Translations under genes and position numbers: made by a program
Assembly: GCA_902492015.1 (NCBI GenBank)
Contig: CABUJR010000003.1
Span: 99,151-163,150, forward strand
Source: an uncultured Eubacteriales bacterium
GTDB lineage: Bacteria; Bacillota; Clostridia; TANB77; CAG-508
Direction of reading: 5' to 3'
DNA length: 64,000 bases
Notes under the pieces: generated by a model
The model's input: only the letters and a program-made list of their open reading frames with translations
Database searches by the model: none
What the model was told of the DNA's origin: nothing
Part shown: positions 16,259-26,869 of the stretch, in pieces
Numbering within the stretch: position 1 is the first letter of the stretch
Layout of the letters: every line of letters begins with the position of its first letter

Positions 16259-17425
16259 ATGACTAAAAAAAATAAATCAAAAAAATTTAGTTTTTTCATA
16301 AATGGTAAGTTTGATTATACAATTATAGTAGTTACCCTATTACTTTTAAGTATAGGACTAATAATGCTATTATCGGCAAGTGCTCCAGCATCACTTTCAG
16401 AAACAGGTGATGATAGTTATTCATATATAAGAAAGCAAGGTTTAGTAGCTGGGCTTGGTATAATTATGATGATAGTTTTATCAAAAGTTGATTATAGAAT
16501 TTTTAGAAAATTGAAATGGCTTATATATGCAGTATGCATTGCTTTATTAGTAGCTGTTGGATTTGTTGGAATTGGTGAAGGTGGAGCAAAAAGATGGATA
16601 AATCTTTTTGGATTTTCTTTTCAACCATCAGAATTTGCAAAAATTGGTTTTATACTTTTTTATGCATCACTTTTAAGCGATATGAAAGAATCAAATAGAA
16701 TAAAGAAATTAGTACCAGGTTTTATATTTCCATTAATTTTCCTAATACCAATAGTAATATCAATATATATATTACAGAACCATTTTAGTGCTACTTTTAT
16801 AATATGTGCTATAACACTTGTTCAAATGTTTGTTGCAGGAACAAATTTAAAATACTTTTTTGCAAGTGCTTTTGTTGGAGTTGTTGGAGTTTTAGGCTTT
16901 TTACTTAAAGCATCAACATCAGGAGGATCTGATGGATTTAGAACTTCAAGAATTCAAACATGGTTACATTTAGATGAAGCAAATTTAACGGGAGACGCTT
17001 GGCAAATAACACAAAGTTTATATGCAATAGGTTCAGGTGGATTATTTGGATTAGGGCTTGGAAACAGTAGACAGAAATATTTGTATTTACCAGAGCCACA
17101 AAATGATTTTATATTTGCTGTTTTAGCAGAAGAACTAGGATTTTTTGGCTGTATATTGGTAATCTTTTTATTTATTTTATTTGTATGGAGAGGAATAATT
17201 ATTTCCATAAAGGCAGAAGATAATTTCGGAACATTAATAGCGATAGGTATAACTACAATGATTGGATTACAAGCTTTAATTAATATAGCAGTTGTTACAA
17301 ATACAATGCCTGTTACAGGAATGCCATTACCATTCTTTAGTTATGGAGGTTCAGCTATGCTTGCAGATTTAATAGGTGTTGGAATATTATTAAGTGTATC
17401 TAGAAATGGGAAAACAAGTTCATAA
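16259..17425 (+). CDS. ftsW: lipid II polymerase FtsW (SEDS family)
   Basis: A ten-span SEDS glycosyltransferase that polymerises lipid II at the septum with its PBP partner FtsI. The 388-residue protein shows the signature GGAKRWINLFGFSFQPSEFAK split over residues about 103-123, the large extracellular loop, and the C-terminal GMPLPFFSYGGSAML motif. Position between mraY and murG supports FtsW over RodA; SpoVE in spore formers is equally close in sequence and cannot be excluded. A GAAGGG ribosome site precedes the ATG. Confidence 0.93.
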   Translation: MTKKNKSKKFSFFINGKFDYTIIVVTLLLLSIGLIMLLSASAPASLSETGDDSYSYIRKQGLVAGLGIIMMIVLSKVDYRIFRKLKWLIYAVCIALLVAVGFVGIGEGGAKRWINLFGFSFQPSEFAKIGFILFYASLLSDMKESNRIKKLVPGFIFPLIFLIPIVISIYILQNHFSATFIICAITLVQMFVAGTNLKYFFASAFVGVVGVLGFLLKASTSGGSDGFRTSRIQTWLHLDEANLTGDAWQITQSLYAIGSGGLFGLGLGNSRQKYLYLPEPQNDFIFAVLAEELGFFGCILVIFLFILFVWRGIIISIKAEDNFGTLIAIGITTMIGLQALINIAVVTNTMPVTGMPLPFFSYGGSAMLADLIGVGILLSVSRNGKTSS

Positions 17426-17440
17426 TGAAAGGAAGTTAGA

Positions 17441-18556
17441 ATGAGAGTTATAATTTCAGCAGCAGGAACTGGAGGACATATAAATCCAGGTATTGCGATA
17501 GCTAATAAAATAAAAGAAAAAGAACCTGATTCAGAAATAATTTTTATAGGGACAAATAGAGGGTTAGAAAATGATTTAGTACCAAGAGCTGGGTATAAAT
17601 TAAGAACAATTGATGTATATGGGTTTAAAAAGGAATTTTCTATACAAAATTTTAAACATATAATTAAAACAGTACTTAGTGTAAAAGATGTAAAGAAAAT
17701 ATTTGAAGAATTTAAGCCAAATTTAGTTTTAGGAACAGGTGGATATATATGTGGACCAGTATTTGAAGTAGCAACTTCTCAAAAAATACCGACGATATTA
17801 CATGAAAGCAATGCTTATCCTGGAAAAGCAGTAAAAATGTTTTCTAAAAAAGTAGATAAAGTTTTGGTAGGGTTTGAAGAAACCAAAAATAGATTAGAAG
17901 GTTGCAAAAGTGTAGTAGTTACAGGAACACCTACAAAAATAAGAAAATTAAATATATCAAAAACAAGAAAAAAAGAAATTTTAGAAGAAATAGGAATAAG
18001 AAATGAATTACCTATAGTTTTAGTATTTGGTGGAAGTCAAGGTGCCCAAAAGATTAATGAAGCAGTTACAGAATTAATAAAATTGAAAAAAAATGATAAA
18101 TATCAGATAATTTGGGCAACAGGACCAAAACAATATGATATTGTAAAAGAAAATTTTGAAAAAGATGATATATATATAAATAGTATAAAAAATGTAAAAA
18201 TACTTCCATACATATATAATATGGAAGAGATGATGAATATTGCAGATTTGTTAGTTTGTAGAAGTGGAGCAATGACAATTACAGAAATTTCTATAGTAGG
18301 AAAACCAGCCATATTTATACCATTACCTTCTATGTCTGCTAACAGACAAGAAGATAATGCTCTTGTTTTAAAGAAAATTGGAGCAGCTAAAATAATATTA
18401 AACAAAGATATTTCAGGTCAAAAATTATCAGAAGAAATTGATGATATAATTTTAGATAGTCTTGAATTAGAAGAAATGGGAAAAATAGCAAATACTATAG
18501 CCCCTTCAAATGTGGAAGAAAAAATATATCAAGAAATAAAAGAGGTAGTAAAATAG
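17441..18556 (+). CDS. murG: UDP-N-acetylglucosamine transferase MurG
   Basis: Peripheral membrane GT-B glycosyltransferase (GT28) that adds GlcNAc to lipid I to make lipid II. The 371-residue length is standard. The N-terminal AAGTGGHINPGIAIA motif, the central LVFGGSQGAQKINEA and the donor-site stretch ADLLVCRSGAMTITE with SANRQEDNA are all present. It lies 15 bases after ftsW and is the last recognisable member of the cluster: the next gene is unrelated and murD, murB, ftsQ and ftsZ do not follow. Confidence 0.97.
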   Translation: MRVIISAAGTGGHINPGIAIANKIKEKEPDSEIIFIGTNRGLENDLVPRAGYKLRTIDVYGFKKEFSIQNFKHIIKTVLSVKDVKKIFEEFKPNLVLGTGGYICGPVFEVATSQKIPTILHESNAYPGKAVKMFSKKVDKVLVGFEETKNRLEGCKSVVVTGTPTKIRKLNISKTRKKEILEEIGIRNELPIVLVFGGSQGAQKINEAVTELIKLKKNDKYQIIWATGPKQYDIVKENFEKDDIYINSIKNVKILPYIYNMEEMMNIADLLVCRSGAMTITEISIVGKPAIFIPLPSMSANRQEDNALVLKKIGAAKIILNKDISGQKLSEEIDDIILDSLELEEMGKIANTIAPSNVEEKIYQEIKEVVK

Positions 18557-18578
18557 AATTTAAAATTGGAGAAGGCTA

Positions 18579-20408
18579 ATGGAAGAAAATAAGGAGAAAA
18601 TGAGTGAAAAAGACTCACAAGCTTTATCAGATATAGCAAAATTTGTTTATTTACAAAGTGGCAATAAAAAAACTTTAAATGATGTAGAAGAAGAAATAGG
18701 TAAATCATATAGAAACATGCAAATTAAGCTAAAAGAAAAGTTAGCACCTATAATAAATAATTTAATTGTTTCAAGAGTTGATCCATCAATTATTAATATA
18801 TTAGAAAACGAAGTAAGAGATAATGCTAGAAAAAGCTTTTATAATTCTATATTAAATTCAGATATATCTGAAATAAATCGAATCCAAGATATAGTAGTTA
18901 GCGAATCTATAAAAAGTGTAATACCACTAGAATATGGAGAGAGTATAATACAAGATAGTCCGTCTAATTTGTCTAATATAGAAATAGGTGAATTATTAGA
19001 AAAAGATAATTCAAATGAGTTACAAGGATTAGAAAAAGAAAAAATATTAGATACTATTAAATTAGGTGATGGTACTGAAATTGTAGTAATAGCTCCAGAA
19101 GATCCTATATATGATTTTATTGATGAACAAGATCTGAATGATGAGGAGATCATAGAATCAAAGCAATATGAAATAAAAATTGCATATGAAAAAGGTGACT
19201 TAAAAAGTATTGAAAAAACTTTATCATCAACTGAAAGAGGATTGGCTTTTGATTCAGTTTTTAGATTTTTAAATACAAGATTTGATAAAAGTAATGAAAA
19301 TATTAAGAATGATGATTATGAAGACAACAAGAGCAAAGGAGTATACGAAGTTTTTAAACTAGCTTATGAAAAAACTAAAGATGGAACTAGAGAAAGACAG
19401 GGGTATATAGAGGATGCATATACTATTGTGGAAAAATTAAAATTTATAACAAATGTTACTGATCCAAGTACATCAATAGATAAAAAAGAAAGAGACGAAA
19501 TAATTAAGAGATTTAAAGAAATTGAACCGAAAGTATTCGCTATTTATGAAAAATATCCTAATATAATAAAAAAATTAGAAATTTATTATGGTGAATTATA
19601 TACAAATAATATAGGAGCAAAACTTGCTGAGCGTAAAAGATTATCAGAAAAAGAAGTTATAGATAAAATTATAGCAATTTCAAAAGAATTAGAAACTCAA
19701 GAAACTATAGACGAGAATAATAGTGAAAAAATGGAAGCCCAAGGTAGTAAAATATCAGAAGAAAATAGTACTAATAAAGCATATATTCCGCAAGAACAAG
19801 ATATTTTAGAAGATATAAATATCCAAGCTGAAAAAGTAGAAAAAGTAATAAGTCAAAGTGAAAAAACTCAACATGGTAAAGTATCTAGTACTGAAAAGCA
19901 AATAGTTTCAAATGCTGAAAAAATAAATAAATTAAAAGGTGTTTTATCAGGTATGTTTAATTCTGGAAATTTAAAAGTTATGGAAAATTTTGTTTTAAAT
20001 CAATTAGAAAAACAAAATAGTGATATAGCGCCTGCTATTTTAGAATTTTTAGACTCTAAAGAAAAAAATGAAAACTTTTATACTGAATCTAGTGTTTCTT
20101 TTAGAAAAAAAATATTTACTGCAATAATAGATAGTGAGGTAGTAACAGAAAAAGATTTTGAACTAATGGGGAAAATAGATTCTACTATATCAAAAGAAAT
20201 TTTACAAGAAATGATAGAACAACAAAATCAAGGAAAATTATCAGTAAAAAAAACAAATTCTATTGTATTGCTAGGAAAAAATGTAAATAAAGATTCTGAA
20301 AAAAAGGAATCTTTATTTATAGCAGATAATATTATTACAGATGGAGTAAGACTAATAGATAATAAGTCAATAACAGGACCAAATACTGAAGAAGGACCGG
20401 AACTATAA
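18579..20408 (+). CDS. hypothetical protein, 609 aa, helical
   Basis: Not recognised. A soluble, Lys/Glu/Ile-rich, predicted helical protein with no signal peptide or membrane span. It starts 22 bases after murG with a GGAGAAGG ribosome site and has no promoter of its own, so it is probably transcribed with the wall genes. Two acidic-helical blocks (about residues 200-350 and 440-560) flank a low-complexity polar linker (about 370-430). A terminator follows. It resembles in composition, but not in clear sequence, the other large unknown proteins at 22.9-38.6 and 43.6 kb. Confidence 0.7.
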   Translation: MEENKEKMSEKDSQALSDIAKFVYLQSGNKKTLNDVEEEIGKSYRNMQIKLKEKLAPIINNLIVSRVDPSIINILENEVRDNARKSFYNSILNSDISEINRIQDIVVSESIKSVIPLEYGESIIQDSPSNLSNIEIGELLEKDNSNELQGLEKEKILDTIKLGDGTEIVVIAPEDPIYDFIDEQDLNDEEIIESKQYEIKIAYEKGDLKSIEKTLSSTERGLAFDSVFRFLNTRFDKSNENIKNDDYEDNKSKGVYEVFKLAYEKTKDGTRERQGYIEDAYTIVEKLKFITNVTDPSTSIDKKERDEIIKRFKEIEPKVFAIYEKYPNIIKKLEIYYGELYTNNIGAKLAERKRLSEKEVIDKIIAISKELETQETIDENNSEKMEAQGSKISEENSTNKAYIPQEQDILEDINIQAEKVEKVISQSEKTQHGKVSSTEKQIVSNAEKINKLKGVLSGMFNSGNLKVMENFVLNQLEKQNSDIAPAILEFLDSKEKNENFYTESSVSFRKKIFTAIIDSEVVTEKDFELMGKIDSTISKEILQEMIEQQNQGKLSVKKTNSIVLLGKNVNKDSEKKESLFIADNIITDGVRLIDNKSITGPNTEEGPEL

Positions 20409-20411
20409 TAA

Positions 20412-20442
20412 AAAAGATTCATATAACAAATATGAATCTTTT
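20412..20442 (+). terminator. intrinsic terminator after the cell-wall cluster
   Basis: AAAAGATTCATAT (20412-20424) pairs perfectly with the segment at 20430-20442 around a 5-base loop AACAA. The right arm itself ends in T-residues. Confidence 0.82.
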
Positions 20443-20471
20443 ATGTTATAAGATTTTAATAAAACTTATAC

Positions 20472-20500
20472 TTGCAAAATGTATAATAATGATTTAAAAT
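20472..20500 (+). promoter_or_regulatory. topA promoter
   Basis: TTGCAA (20472-20477) and TAAAAT (20495-20500) are 17 bases apart, 34 bases before the topA start codon. Confidence 0.75.
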
Positions 20501-20534
20501 ACATTAGTAATAAGATTTTTTAGGAGAAGTTTAA

Positions 20535-22628
20535 ATGATAGATAAATTAGTTATTGTGGAATCACCAGCAAAGGCAAACACAATTAAAAAATATTTGGGA
20601 AGTAAAAGTAAAGTAGTAGCATCAATGGGGCATATTAGAGATTTACCTAAATCAAAATTGGGAATAAATATAGAAAATAATTTTGAGCCAGAATATATAA
20701 ATATTAGAGGAAAAGCAAAGTTAATAAATTCTCTAAAGAAAGATGCCAAAAATGCTAAAAAAGTTTATCTTGCAACTGACCCTGATCGTGAAGGAGAAGC
20801 AATAGCATGGCATTTAGCTTATATATTGGGCATAGATGAAAAAAGTACATGTAGAGTAACTTTTAATGAAATAACAAAAGATGCTGTAAAAAAAGGAATT
20901 AATAATCCTAGACAAATAGACTTAAATTTAACTGATGCACAACAAGCAAGAAGAGTACTTGATAGAATTGTTGGTTATAAAATTAGTCCTGTATTATGGA
21001 AAAAGGTAAAAAGAGGATTATCTGCAGGTAGAGTACAATCTGTAGCTGTAAAACTAATTGTTGAAAGAGAAGAAGAAATAGAAAAATTTATACCAGAAGA
21101 ATATTGGAATATAAATTTAAAGGCTTCTGATAAAAAAACTAAAACAATATTTAATTGTAAATTTATAGGAAAAGATGGTAAAAAAATAGAACTTCATTCT
21201 AAAGAAGAAGTTGATACTATACTAAAAGATTTAGAAAATGCTAAATATAATGTTGTAGATGTTAAGAAAGGTGAAAGAAAAAGAAATCCAGCACCTCCAT
21301 TTACAACAAGTACACTTCAACAAGATGCTTCAAGAAAATTAAATTTTGCAATTAAAAAAACAATGTCTATAGCGCAAGGATTATATGAAGGTGTAAAACT
21401 TCCAGAATATGGTTCAACAGGTTTGATTACTTATATGAGAACAGATTCAACAAGAATTTCTAATGAAGCAAGAGAAGCAGCAAAAGAACATATTGTAAAT
21501 ACTTATGGTGAAAAGTTTTATGAAAACAGATTTTATAAAACAAAAGCCGATGCTCAAGATGCACATGAAGCAATAAGACCTTCTCATATAGAGCTTACAC
21601 CAGATTCTATAAAAGATAGTTTAACTTCTGATCAATATAAATTATATAAATTAATTTACAATAGATTTATGGCAAGCCAAATGGCAGCAGCAATATATGA
21701 TACAGTAACAGTTTCAATAGATGCTAATGCTTATAATTTTAGAGCTAATGGTCAAACTATGAAATTTAAAGGATATATGACTCTTTATGTTGAAAATGAA
21801 GAAAAAGAAGAGTTTGAAAAAATTCCTGAATTAGAAGTTGGAGAAGAAGTAAAAAAAGAGGAGTTAGAATCAAAACAAAGCTTTACTGAACCACCAGCAA
21901 GATATACAGAAGCAAGTTTAGTAAAAACTTTAGAAGAAAAAGGAATTGGAAGACCAAGTACTTATGCTCCTACAATAACAACAATATTAACAAGAAGATA
22001 TATAGAAAAAGTACAAAAACAATTAGTTCCTACAGACTTAGGTAGGATTGTTAATAAATTGTTAATAGAAAATTTTGGAGATATAATAAATGTAGAATTT
22101 ACTGCAAAAATGGAAGAAGAGTTTGATAAAATTGCAGAAGGATCAGAAAAGTGGAAAAAAGTAATTAGCGAATTTTACACACCTTTTGGACAAATTGTGG
22201 AAAAAGTTGAGAAAGAATTGGAACACGTAAAATTAGAATATGAAGTTTCAGATGTACCATGTGAGAAATGTGGAAGAATGATGGTTATAAAATATGGTAG
22301 ATATGGAAAATTTTTAGCATGTCCGGGATATCCAGAGTGTCAAAATGCGAAACCTATAATAGAAACTATTGATGTTCCCTGTCCTGTTTGTGGTGGTGTA
22401 GTTCAAGTTAGAAAAACTAAAAAAAGACGTAATTATTATATTTGTGAAAATAATAAAGGTGAAAATGAAGGTTGCACATATATATCTTGGAATAAACCTA
22501 AATTAGGAGAAAAATTTGAACCTGCGAGTGCAGAGGATTTGGAAGAAATAAAGAAAGAAAAAAAATCAACTACTAGAAAAACAACTAAAAAGAAAACTAC
22601 TAAGAAAACATCAACAAAGAAAAAATAG
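20535..22628 (+). CDS. topA: DNA topoisomerase I
   Basis: Type IA topoisomerase that relaxes negative supercoils. At 697 residues it has the normal domain order: TOPRIM domain starting VIVESPAKANTIKKYLG (about residues 6-22) with the metal-binding ATDPDREGEAIAWHL, active-site tyrosine in GLITYMRTDSTRIS (about 293-306), and C-terminal zinc ribbons (CEKCG...CPGYPEC and CPVCG...CENNKGENEGC). The tail is a Lys/Thr-rich stretch (KKSTTRKTTKKKTTKK), common in low-GC Gram-positives. It has its own promoter and terminator. In Bacilli topA is next to trmFO; here two giant unknown genes lie between them. Confidence 0.97.
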   Translation: MIDKLVIVESPAKANTIKKYLGSKSKVVASMGHIRDLPKSKLGINIENNFEPEYINIRGKAKLINSLKKDAKNAKKVYLATDPDREGEAIAWHLAYILGIDEKSTCRVTFNEITKDAVKKGINNPRQIDLNLTDAQQARRVLDRIVGYKISPVLWKKVKRGLSAGRVQSVAVKLIVEREEEIEKFIPEEYWNINLKASDKKTKTIFNCKFIGKDGKKIELHSKEEVDTILKDLENAKYNVVDVKKGERKRNPAPPFTTSTLQQDASRKLNFAIKKTMSIAQGLYEGVKLPEYGSTGLITYMRTDSTRISNEAREAAKEHIVNTYGEKFYENRFYKTKADAQDAHEAIRPSHIELTPDSIKDSLTSDQYKLYKLIYNRFMASQMAAAIYDTVTVSIDANAYNFRANGQTMKFKGYMTLYVENEEKEEFEKIPELEVGEEVKKEELESKQSFTEPPARYTEASLVKTLEEKGIGRPSTYAPTITTILTRRYIEKVQKQLVPTDLGRIVNKLLIENFGDIINVEFTAKMEEEFDKIAEGSEKWKKVISEFYTPFGQIVEKVEKELEHVKLEYEVSDVPCEKCGRMMVIKYGRYGKFLACPGYPECQNAKPIIETIDVPCPVCGGVVQVRKTKKRRNYYICENNKGENEGCTYISWNKPKLGEKFEPASAEDLEEIKKEKKSTTRKTTKKKTTKKTSTKKK

Positions 22629-22645
22629 AATAAATATTATGAGCT

Positions 22646-22684
22646 CAAGGCGTTAAATAATAAATTTAGCGCTTTGTTTTTTTA
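22646..22684 (+). terminator. intrinsic terminator after topA
   Basis: CAAGGCGTTAAAT (22646-22658) pairs with ATTTAGCGCTTTG (22664-22676) using two G-U pairs, and a run of T follows. Confidence 0.82.
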
Positions 22685-22828
22685 TAGGAAAGTTTTTTTA
22701 AACTTCCTAATGTTCATATTTATTATTTCCGTAGATAGGAAAAGAATAAGTATTGTGTATGTGAATAGATACAGGATATTACAGTATTTTTTCATTTTAT
22801 AAAATTTATATTTGTAATATTTATGTAA

Positions 22829-22857
22829 TTGAATTATGGAATTAGTAAAATTATAAT
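22829..22857 (+). promoter_or_regulatory. promoter for the 1273-aa gene
   Basis: TTGAAT (22829-22834) and TATAAT (22852-22857) are separated by 17 bases. The rest of the 271-base gap after topA holds only the topA terminator and a weaker A/T-rich hairpin at about 22686-22709. Confidence 0.7.
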
Positions 22858-22899
22858 TAATAAAAGTAGAAATATAAATAATAATCAAGAAAAGTTAAA

Positions 22900-25800
22900 A
22901 TGGAAAAAGAAATGGAAAATAAAAATGAAGAATTAGAAAGAACTGCTGGAAAAGAGAATAAAGATAAAGATACATTAACTTATGATCAAACTACACAAAG
23001 TTTTGTAGATATTGATGATATTTTATACAGCAATTTAAAAATTTCTAAGAAAATTAATAATTTAACTAAATATGGTGTTACTTTAGAACAAATAAAAACC
23101 GTGTATGAAATGACTGGTAATGCACAAGGGAAAAGTGTTGACGAAATTATAGAAGAACTAGAAAAAGTTTTTGATATATTCGTAAATAGGATAAATTCTG
23201 ACCCTAATATTGGCATAGTAGTAGATATTGATAGTGGTGAAAGAAATATAAATTTAAGTATAAAAAAATGCGAAGAATTGGGTATAGATTATGAAGAATA
23301 TGAAGTGAAAAATATTCAATCTAAAGAGGTAATAATGGAGACTATAATTGCTGGTATAGTAGAAAATCAGCAAGATATATTTTTAGAATCCCCCATAGAG
23401 AGTCTAAGTTTTAGTTTTGAAGATTGGAGTTCTGTTTTTAATTTTTGTGTAGAGCCAACAGAAGAAGATTATCAAAAAGCTCAAAAAGAGTTAGGATTAT
23501 CAGCAGAAGATGAAAAAAAAATAGGGGGAATAACTTCTTATATAAACATTATTAGTGAGCTTGATTTGTATGTAATGGAATTAGCATACAACTGCATAAA
23601 AAATAATGATATAAAAAAATTTAATGAAGAATTAAAAAAGTATCCAAATTCAAAATATGCAAGAAGATTATTAAGTGAAGACAAAGAAGTTACAATGGAT
23701 CGCTTAAAGGAATTCAAAGAAGATTGGGAACGTAAGAAGAATTTTATAGATACATTTTCTGATTTGAATAGTGTATCATTATTATTGGAAAAACAAGAAG
23801 TTAACTTTGATGATTTGAACTCTAATATTAAGCAAAAAATTCTTTTAGCAATATGTAAAGGTGAAAAATATTCTGATAATAAAATAATTAACAAACAATT
23901 GGAAGTAGTGCTTCAAAAATTAAATTTACCTGAGATAAATAAAGAAAATTTAAATGAACTTATATATTCAACTTTTGGGATAAGGATTTCTAATGACAAA
24001 GAGTTTGAAAAATTTGTATCATCTCATGAAATGAATTCAGATACAGCTGCTACAAAATTTAAAAGAATAGAAAGAAATTTAAGAGAAAAAGAAAATATAG
24101 GAAAAAATTACTATCAAAATACTAATACCTTTTCAGAAAGAAACATGTATCAATCTCTTGAAGAAAAAGAGGTTTTTAATATTTTATATGGTTCTAATGA
24201 TGATAAAAAAGATAAAGCATTAGAAATAATAAATTTATACAAAATGTATTATAATGAAGGTGAGAAATCAGCGGATTTTAAAGACTATGTATCTGAATAT
24301 ATTATGCACAATAGAGAATATTTTATAGAATATTTTCAAAATATGGGTGAAGAAGGAATTTTTGATGTAGACGGTAGTGTTAGTATCAAAAAAATTAGTG
24401 GTATATTAGAAAGAAATTTACTACCTGAAAGTGTTAAAGAAAATACTACTTCTATGAAAGAAGCTATTGAGAATAAAAGACATGAATTAGAAAGAATAAG
24501 AAAAGATTGTAAAGATTTTTTAGACGAACTTTCAGTAATAGATAAGGATGGAACTACAGAAAAGAACGAGGATAAAATCTTAGATATATTAGGTAAGATA
24601 AATCTAAAAGCATTAGATAATAATTTAATTCAAAAATTAAGAGCTTATAACTCACCCAAAATAGACAAAATTTTAAATAAAGAATTAGACATTAGCAGAA
24701 GCTTTAATAAATTATTACCACCAAATATGGAAAGTATGACAAAAGAAGATGCGTTAAAAGATAATATATTATTATTAGAGGCTAAACTTGAGTATTCAAG
24801 AGGAACAGCAGATTATGAAAATAACTTAACTATGATGCAAAGCTATATAAAATCTCATCCAGATAGCGTGAAAGATTTTAAAGGATTTCGAAGAGAAAAT
24901 GGAGAATTAACATCAAAAGGTGAAAAAGAAATTGATGGATATGTAAATCATCTACTAAATGAAACAATAAAATATAATATTATGCAAACAGATATAGAAG
25001 CTTTGTCGGGAGAAGACAAAAAAATGTTTGCTGCAATATTGATAGCAGGAATTGAAAGTGATGATTTAGAAATCAAAATGGAAGCTATAAAAAAGTTCAA
25101 AAAGTTGGTTCCAACTTCTATAAACATAGACGATTATGATGAACTAAGAAAAAAAATGTATGGTCTAGTGTATGCACATGAGAAGAATGATTCAGATGAA
25201 ATGGAAACAAAAGGAAAATTAATTAGAAAAAATTTAATAGAAAAAATATTAAAAGAGAAAAAATTACCAGATCCCAATAGATTTAAAATAAAAGATACAG
25301 AAACAGACAGATTTTTTGAAAGAACAGCAGTAACTTTAGAAGTAAAAACTACAGATTTTACAAAAAGTGATATAAACAATAGATTTAATGGTTCGCAAAT
25401 TGAATTTTCAGAAGAGAATGATAGAACTTTTAGAGAACTATATTGTGATACAACAGCAGATTCGTGGATATCAGATAAAAAAGATGTAACAAAATATGAA
25501 ATCGTATATATCAAGAAAGCAAAAGAAGCTATTTTGAATAATAAATATGGTATTAACTATAGAACTTTAGAAGTATATGATAGAAGGCTATGTAAATTAT
25601 TGAACAACAATCCAGATCTAAAAGAGAAATTTGAAAATAATCCAGAGTTTGTTTCAAAAGCAACAGAAGAAGCAGAGAGATTTGGAAATAATAAAATAGT
25701 ATCAGATTTATTAGAAAATTTTCAAAATGATATTTTAGCAAAAGCTGAAGACTACAATAGTTTAGCAAACTCTGAGAAAAAAAATATCATAAGATATGCA

Positions 25801-26721
25801 ATATTTGCAAATAAATTTGCTGAAAATATTGCTGATTCAAGTTATAAAGAAATGTTACAGAAACTTGGTGATAGAACTTTGGAATTAATGGGCTCAGAAC
25901 AAAAAAACTTTATTAGCTTTGATGAAAATGGAAAAAGAACTATAAATGAAAAAAATTTACTGGATGAAATTAATAGTGTATTTAATTTTAAGAATCAATG
26001 CACAAGTTATGAAGAAGCGAGAGAAGTAGTTTATAAAAAACATGAGGTTTATTATATTCCTTCTCAATTATTTAATTTTAGTAGATTAGATGAGAAATAT
26101 TTTTTACCATTAAGTGAAGAAACTAAAGAGCAACAATTGTTAGAAATTGAACAAAGAAAAGTACAAAGAATTACAGATATTATATTATCTAAAGGTTCAA
26201 AAGATTCAGAAAAAGAGAATGATGAGTCTCAAAAATCAAGGCAAAATGATTCTTATATGAGAATTAATGGAAGACATGAAAATATAGAAAATCAATCAGA
26301 ATTAAAAGAAAAAGGACAGCAAGAAGCTGAAATAAAACTGGAGAAAATAGAAATTGCTGAGGAAGATAAGGCTCATAATATTAAACTAAGTTTGTTTGAT
26401 AAGATAAAAAGTGCAATCAATAGGTTAAGAACTCCAAGAATAACAGATGGAACTTCTATAGAAGAAAACAAAAATGGAATATTAGGCAAATTGATACATG
26501 GAATAAAAAATGTATTTAATAAAGAGCAAAATGATAGAATTGAAAACATTAATGGTGATAATATTAGAAAGTCACAAGTAGAATATAAAGAAATACAAAA
26601 TAATTTTGATGATAGAATAAAAGTAGAAGGATTAAATCATCAAAAGGCAATAAATGAATTAAACAGATCTTCAGAAAGAGTAGTAAATCAAGAAGAAGAG
26701 CTTACAGTTGATAATTTTTAA
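22900..26721 (+). CDS. giant hypothetical protein, 1273 aa (paralogue of the next gene)
   Basis: Unknown family. A long, charged, helical cytosolic protein without signal peptide or membrane span. It is a clear paralogue of the 950-aa protein that follows: both have an N-terminal block (here NNLTKYGVTLEQIKTVYE, there RKLNQYGITDEMIAELYA), a middle block with LEAKLEY / IEAKLQY, a block around DSWISDKKDV / GSWISNKEEV, and a late block FISFDENGKRTINEKNLL / FIEFDENGNGIINEKALL. This one has an extra 300-odd residues in the middle. The C-terminal 200 residues are a polar linker with basic amphipathic patches (LGKLIHGIKNVFNK). It has its own promoter, a weak ribosome site and a strong terminator. Confidence 0.75.
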   Translation: MEKEMENKNEELERTAGKENKDKDTLTYDQTTQSFVDIDDILYSNLKISKKINNLTKYGVTLEQIKTVYEMTGNAQGKSVDEIIEELEKVFDIFVNRINSDPNIGIVVDIDSGERNINLSIKKCEELGIDYEEYEVKNIQSKEVIMETIIAGIVENQQDIFLESPIESLSFSFEDWSSVFNFCVEPTEEDYQKAQKELGLSAEDEKKIGGITSYINIISELDLYVMELAYNCIKNNDIKKFNEELKKYPNSKYARRLLSEDKEVTMDRLKEFKEDWERKKNFIDTFSDLNSVSLLLEKQEVNFDDLNSNIKQKILLAICKGEKYSDNKIINKQLEVVLQKLNLPEINKENLNELIYSTFGIRISNDKEFEKFVSSHEMNSDTAATKFKRIERNLREKENIGKNYYQNTNTFSERNMYQSLEEKEVFNILYGSNDDKKDKALEIINLYKMYYNEGEKSADFKDYVSEYIMHNREYFIEYFQNMGEEGIFDVDGSVSIKKISGILERNLLPESVKENTTSMKEAIENKRHELERIRKDCKDFLDELSVIDKDGTTEKNEDKILDILGKINLKALDNNLIQKLRAYNSPKIDKILNKELDISRSFNKLLPPNMESMTKEDALKDNILLLEAKLEYSRGTADYENNLTMMQSYIKSHPDSVKDFKGFRRENGELTSKGEKEIDGYVNHLLNETIKYNIMQTDIEALSGEDKKMFAAILIAGIESDDLEIKMEAIKKFKKLVPTSINIDDYDELRKKMYGLVYAHEKNDSDEMETKGKLIRKNLIEKILKEKKLPDPNRFKIKDTETDRFFERTAVTLEVKTTDFTKSDINNRFNGSQIEFSEENDRTFRELYCDTTADSWISDKKDVTKYEIVYIKKAKEAILNNKYGINYRTLEVYDRRLCKLLNNNPDLKEKFENNPEFVSKATEEAERFGNNKIVSDLLENFQNDILAKAEDYNSLANSEKKNIIRYAIFANKFAENIADSSYKEMLQKLGDRTLELMGSEQKNFISFDENGKRTINEKNLLDEINSVFNFKNQCTSYEEAREVVYKKHEVYYIPSQLFNFSRLDEKYFLPLSEETKEQQLLEIEQRKVQRITDIILSKGSKDSEKENDESQKSRQNDSYMRINGRHENIENQSELKEKGQQEAEIKLEKIEIAEEDKAHNIKLSLFDKIKSAINRLRTPRITDGTSIEENKNGILGKLIHGIKNVFNKEQNDRIENINGDNIRKSQVEYKEIQNNFDDRIKVEGLNHQKAINELNRSSERVVNQEEELTVDNF

Positions 26722-26750
26722 TATTAAACGAAATCTATAATCATTTAGGG

Positions 26751-26781
26751 AAAAAAGAGTTTTAACAAAACTCTTTTTTTT
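26751..26781 (+). terminator. intrinsic terminator between the two paralogues
   Basis: AAAAAAGAGTTTT (26751-26763) and AAAACTCTTTTTT (26767-26779) form a perfect 13-bp stem with loop AAC, followed by more T. Confidence 0.88.
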
Positions 26782-26807
26782 GAGGATAAAATGTAATAGT
26801 TTTGTTA

Positions 26808-26836
26808 TTGTAAATTAAAATAGCAATATTTATAAT
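26808..26836 (+). promoter_or_regulatory. promoter for the 950-aa gene
   Basis: TTGTAA (26808-26813) and TATAAT (26831-26836) are 17 bases apart, so the two paralogues have separate promoters. Confidence 0.68.
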
Positions 26837-26869
26837 AAAATTAACTAATTATTTTATGGTGGGAGTATT